A stretch of DNA of 64,000 nt from Pedobacter sp. N36a. Its GTDB lineage: Bacteria > Bacteroidota > Bacteroidia > Sphingobacteriales > Sphingobacteriaceae. Of this stretch, positions 62,080 through 64,000 are shown piece after piece (position 1 is the stretch's first letter; each line of letters begins with the position of its first letter). The translations under genes and the position numbers were made by a program. The notes beneath the pieces were generated by a model. That model ran no database searches. It was not told the DNA's origin and saw nothing but the letters and a program-made list of their open reading frames with translations. The stretch is from NCBI RefSeq assembly GCF_014472395.1, contig NZ_JACSZW010000003.1, forward strand, positions 186,001 to 250,000, in the 5' to 3' direction.

Positions 62080-63345
62080 ATGACTTCAAGAAGAGGATTT
62101 ATAAAAGGCGGCGGACTGGCATTATTTGGCATCGGATTGGGTGGGATTCCAGGTTTCCTGACTGAGGCAGTAGCCCATACCAAAGAACCAGGCTTGTTCA
62201 ATAGAAAGAAAATAATGGTCTGTATTTTCCAGCGGGGAGCGATGGATGGTTTAATGGCTGTGACGCCATTTACAGATCAATACCTGCAGCAAGCGAGGCC
62301 AAGTTTGTTTATGAGTGCTGCGAAAGCAGCAAAAAACACCCCTTTAATAGATCTTGATGGACATTTTGGACTGCATCCTTCCATGGCCGCTTTCGAATCT
62401 GTATTTCGTGATCAGCGAATGGGGATTGTGCATGGGATTGGATCACCTAACAACACCAGGTCTCATTTTGATGCACAGGATTACATGGAATCAGGAACAC
62501 CTTTTAAAAAAGGAACAGATAGTGGCTGGCTAAACCGGGCTGTGGGGTTATTGGGACATGATGGTGCCACGCCTTTTCAGGGTGTGAGCTTGACCTCCTC
62601 TTTGCCGCGTTCCTTTTATGGAGAAAACCCAGCATTGGCCATCAGCAACCTCCAGGATTTTAATATACAGATGAGGGGGAATATGAACGGCGCCAATATG
62701 GCCGCTAAAAGTTTCGAAGATTTATACGATCAAACCTCTTCAAACCTGCTTAAAGATACTGGAAAGGAAAGTTTTGAAGCGATAAAAATGCTGCATAAAA
62801 CGGATGTGAAGAATTATAAACCGGCCAATAACGCCGTTTATCCAAATACCGCACTCGGTAATTCATTGAAGCAAATCGCACAGCTGATCAAGATGAATGT
62901 AGGGATGGAAGTTGCTTTCGCAGAATCTGGAGGTTGGGATACCCACTTTAACCAAGGTACCGATACCGGGATTTTTGCTAGAAATGTGAACGACTTGAGC
63001 AATAGCATTATGGCTTTTTGGACTGATATGGGAACATTGCAAGATGATGTAACTGTAATGACGATGACCGAATTTGGCCGTACCGTGAAGCAAAATGGAA
63101 CTGGAGGAACAGACCATGGACGTGCTTCCTGCAATTTCATTCTGGGGAATGGTGTAAACGGTGGACTGGTACATGGAAATGTGCAGCCAATGGCGATAGA
63201 AAACCTGGAGGATGGCAGAGATCTGGCCGTTACCACTGATTTTAGAAGCGTATTTTCTGAGGTGGCAGACAAACATTTAAACCTTCATAACGATAAATTG
63301 CTGTTTCCGGATTGGGAAGGAAGTAAAATTGGCGTAATGCGTTAA
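62080..63345 (+). CDS. DUF1501 family protein with Tat signal
   Basis: The 421-residue protein begins with a twin-arginine signal (TSRRGFIKGGGLALFG), so it is exported folded. The rest matches DUF1501: RKKIMVCIFQRGAMDGLMAV, GHFGLHPSMAAFESVF, AESGGWDTHFNQGT, and the C-terminal MTEFGRTVKQNGTGGTDHGRA. The His and Asp residues in these blocks resemble the alkaline-phosphatase/sulfatase superfamily, to which the family is related. It pairs with DUF1800 and is followed after 129 bases by an FGE-like gene. Confidence 0.92.
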   Translation: MTSRRGFIKGGGLALFGIGLGGIPGFLTEAVAHTKEPGLFNRKKIMVCIFQRGAMDGLMAVTPFTDQYLQQARPSLFMSAAKAAKNTPLIDLDGHFGLHPSMAAFESVFRDQRMGIVHGIGSPNNTRSHFDAQDYMESGTPFKKGTDSGWLNRAVGLLGHDGATPFQGVSLTSSLPRSFYGENPALAISNLQDFNIQMRGNMNGANMAAKSFEDLYDQTSSNLLKDTGKESFEAIKMLHKTDVKNYKPANNAVYPNTALGNSLKQIAQLIKMNVGMEVAFAESGGWDTHFNQGTDTGIFARNVNDLSNSIMAFWTDMGTLQDDVTVMTMTEFGRTVKQNGTGGTDHGRASCNFILGNGVNGGLVHGNVQPMAIENLEDGRDLAVTTDFRSVFSEVADKHLNLHNDKLLFPDWEGSKIGVMR

Positions 63346-63406
63346 TAATCGCCGAAATCAGGTAAGAATTTAATATTTTATCATTATTTTGCCTTCATTA
63401 AGCGCA

Positions 63407-63458
63407 GTTCAGGAGTGCCTATACTGTTAATCTTCGGGCCTTTACCCGTAACCTGAAC
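63407..63458 (+). other. Structured leader upstream of the FGE-like gene
   Basis: GTTCAGG (63407-63413) pairs with CCTGAAC (63452-63458), and CGGG/CCCG (63435-63438 and 63445-63448) forms an inner hairpin. A TATTTTG promoter-like box lies at 63385-63391, so this would fold in the leader. Confidence 0.35.
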
Positions 63459-63474
63459 ATGACCCCGATTTTTT

Positions 63475-64000
63475 ATGAAGAAAGAGTTTTTGTATTTGTT
63501 TTTAGCGTCGGCCATGGTCGCCTGCAATCAAAAAAGTGAAGATAAAAGTGCTGCCGGCAGTTCCGCAGATACTACAGTAAATACTGGGATGTCCGGTTCC
63601 AATCTAAGTGATTCTGCGTGTTGCAACTCCAACCTTCCTAAGCGATATGGCGCGGTTACGGGCATAGAAACACTGGCTAAGAACGAGAAAAACGGTCTGA
63701 ATTCACATGCAGGCATGAAATATATTCCTGCTGGTTCATTCCGAATGGGCGCTTCGGACAAAGAAGGTCGCAGGGATGAATATCCGGCACATGAAGTAAA
63801 AATGGATGGCTTCTGGATCGATGAGACGGAAGTGACCAATGCCCAGTTTGCCGCATTTGTGAAAGCTACAGGCTACGTCACTCAGGCAGAGCAAAAGCCG
63901 GATTGGGAAGAGATCAAAAAACAACTTCCTCCGGGAACACCAAAACCATCAGAAGACCAACTGCAGCCCGCATCTTTAACCTTTTCCCCGCCAAAGGGAC
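63475..64000 (+). CDS. Formylglycine-generating-enzyme-like (SUMF1) lipoprotein, partial
   Basis: The 5' 175 codons are present and the rest lies beyond the window. The product has a lipoprotein signal peptide with lipobox AMVAC, a Ser/Thr/Asn-rich linker, and the start of an FGE-sulfatase domain: YIPAGSFRMGASDKEGRRDEYPAHEV, then MDGFWIDETEVTNAQFAAFV and KATGYVTQAEQ. Full FGE enzymes convert a sulfatase cysteine to formylglycine, but many family members are not enzymes. The cysteine-containing C-terminus cannot be seen here. It follows the DUF1800/DUF1501 pair. Confidence 0.9.
   Translation, partial: MKKEFLYLFLASAMVACNQKSEDKSAAGSSADTTVNTGMSGSNLSDSACCNSNLPKRYGAVTGIETLAKNEKNGLNSHAGMKYIPAGSFRMGASDKEGRRDEYPAHEVKMDGFWIDETEVTNAQFAAFVKATGYVTQAEQKPDWEEIKKQLPPGTPKPSEDQLQPASLTFSPPKG

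Noticed and set aside
1..64000. Search for CRISPR arrays, tRNA or rRNA genes and intact insertion sequences
   Set aside because: Reading through, I saw no regularly spaced repeats, no cloverleaf with T-loop GTTCRANNC in a plausible setting, and no transposase or integrase gene.

Overview
The window looks like chromosomal DNA of a Bacteroidota bacterium, most likely Sphingobacteriaceae and Pedobacter-like. The reasons are the Bacteroidota-type promoter boxes (TAnnTTTG), the near absence of Shine-Dalgarno sites before genes, the long (about 1100 aa) SecA, families concentrated in this phylum (DUF6266, DUF4251, DUF4286, TlpA proteins with an N-terminal domain, DUF1800/DUF1501 pairs), and an alternative complex III fused in one gene cluster to a caa3/aa3-type cytochrome oxidase. 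The genus is an inference from gene content, not a database match. I see no tRNA, rRNA, CRISPR array, intact insertion sequence or prophage.

Layout. 1-9600: tail of an unknown gene, a TlpA-like thioredoxin, a DUF6266 protein, an outer-membrane protein, purD (minus strand), secA and a SPOR protein. 9.6-16.2 kb: a cytosolic M20 amidohydrolase, a secreted unknown protein, the scar of a deleted serine hydrolase, an SGNH hydrolase, dnaG, yraN and a glutaminyl cyclase lipoprotein. 16.3-26.6 kb: DUF4251, pgi, a second exported M20 hydrolase, a DUF937-like protein, prfB with its programmed +1 frameshift, an exported esterase, a SirB1-type protein, a methyltransferase, a BamA/TamA-type barrel and a deoxyhypusine-synthase-family enzyme.

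26.8-43.4 kb is the respiratory core: actABCDEF (alternative complex III), coxB, coxA, then after an intrinsic-terminator-like hairpin the heme A/heme O assembly genes ctaA and ctaB, two subunit III genes, a subunit IV, a SCO-like protein and a DUF420 protein. Together these make a quinol-oxidising complex, the terminal oxidase it feeds, and its heme and copper assembly factors. Two assembly genes are odd: the SCO homologue has no cysteine at all, and the DUF420 protein carries a complete EF-hand loop.

43.5-50.6 kb: a small CxxC membrane protein, DUF983, DUF2461, an OmpA-like lipoprotein, then on the minus strand rfbC, DUF4286 and a large TPR protein, and on the plus strand an S9-family lipoprotein that has lost its catalytic Ser and His. 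50.6-64 kb: a histidine kinase/response regulator pair directly behind that pseudo-peptidase, then a minus-strand block (UbiA-like protein, metallophosphoesterase, MoxR-type ATPase, VWA protein, a cupin-like protein and a truncated tandem copy of it, fasciclin protein), then DUF1800, DUF1501 and the start of a formylglycine-generating-enzyme-like lipoprotein that runs off the end.

The most rewarding items for a second look are the cysteine-free SCO, the EF-hand in DUF420, the pseudo-peptidase next to a two-component system, the RF2 recoding site, promoter boxes lying only 4-5 nt from start codons, and two gene-decay scars (serine hydrolase and cupin).
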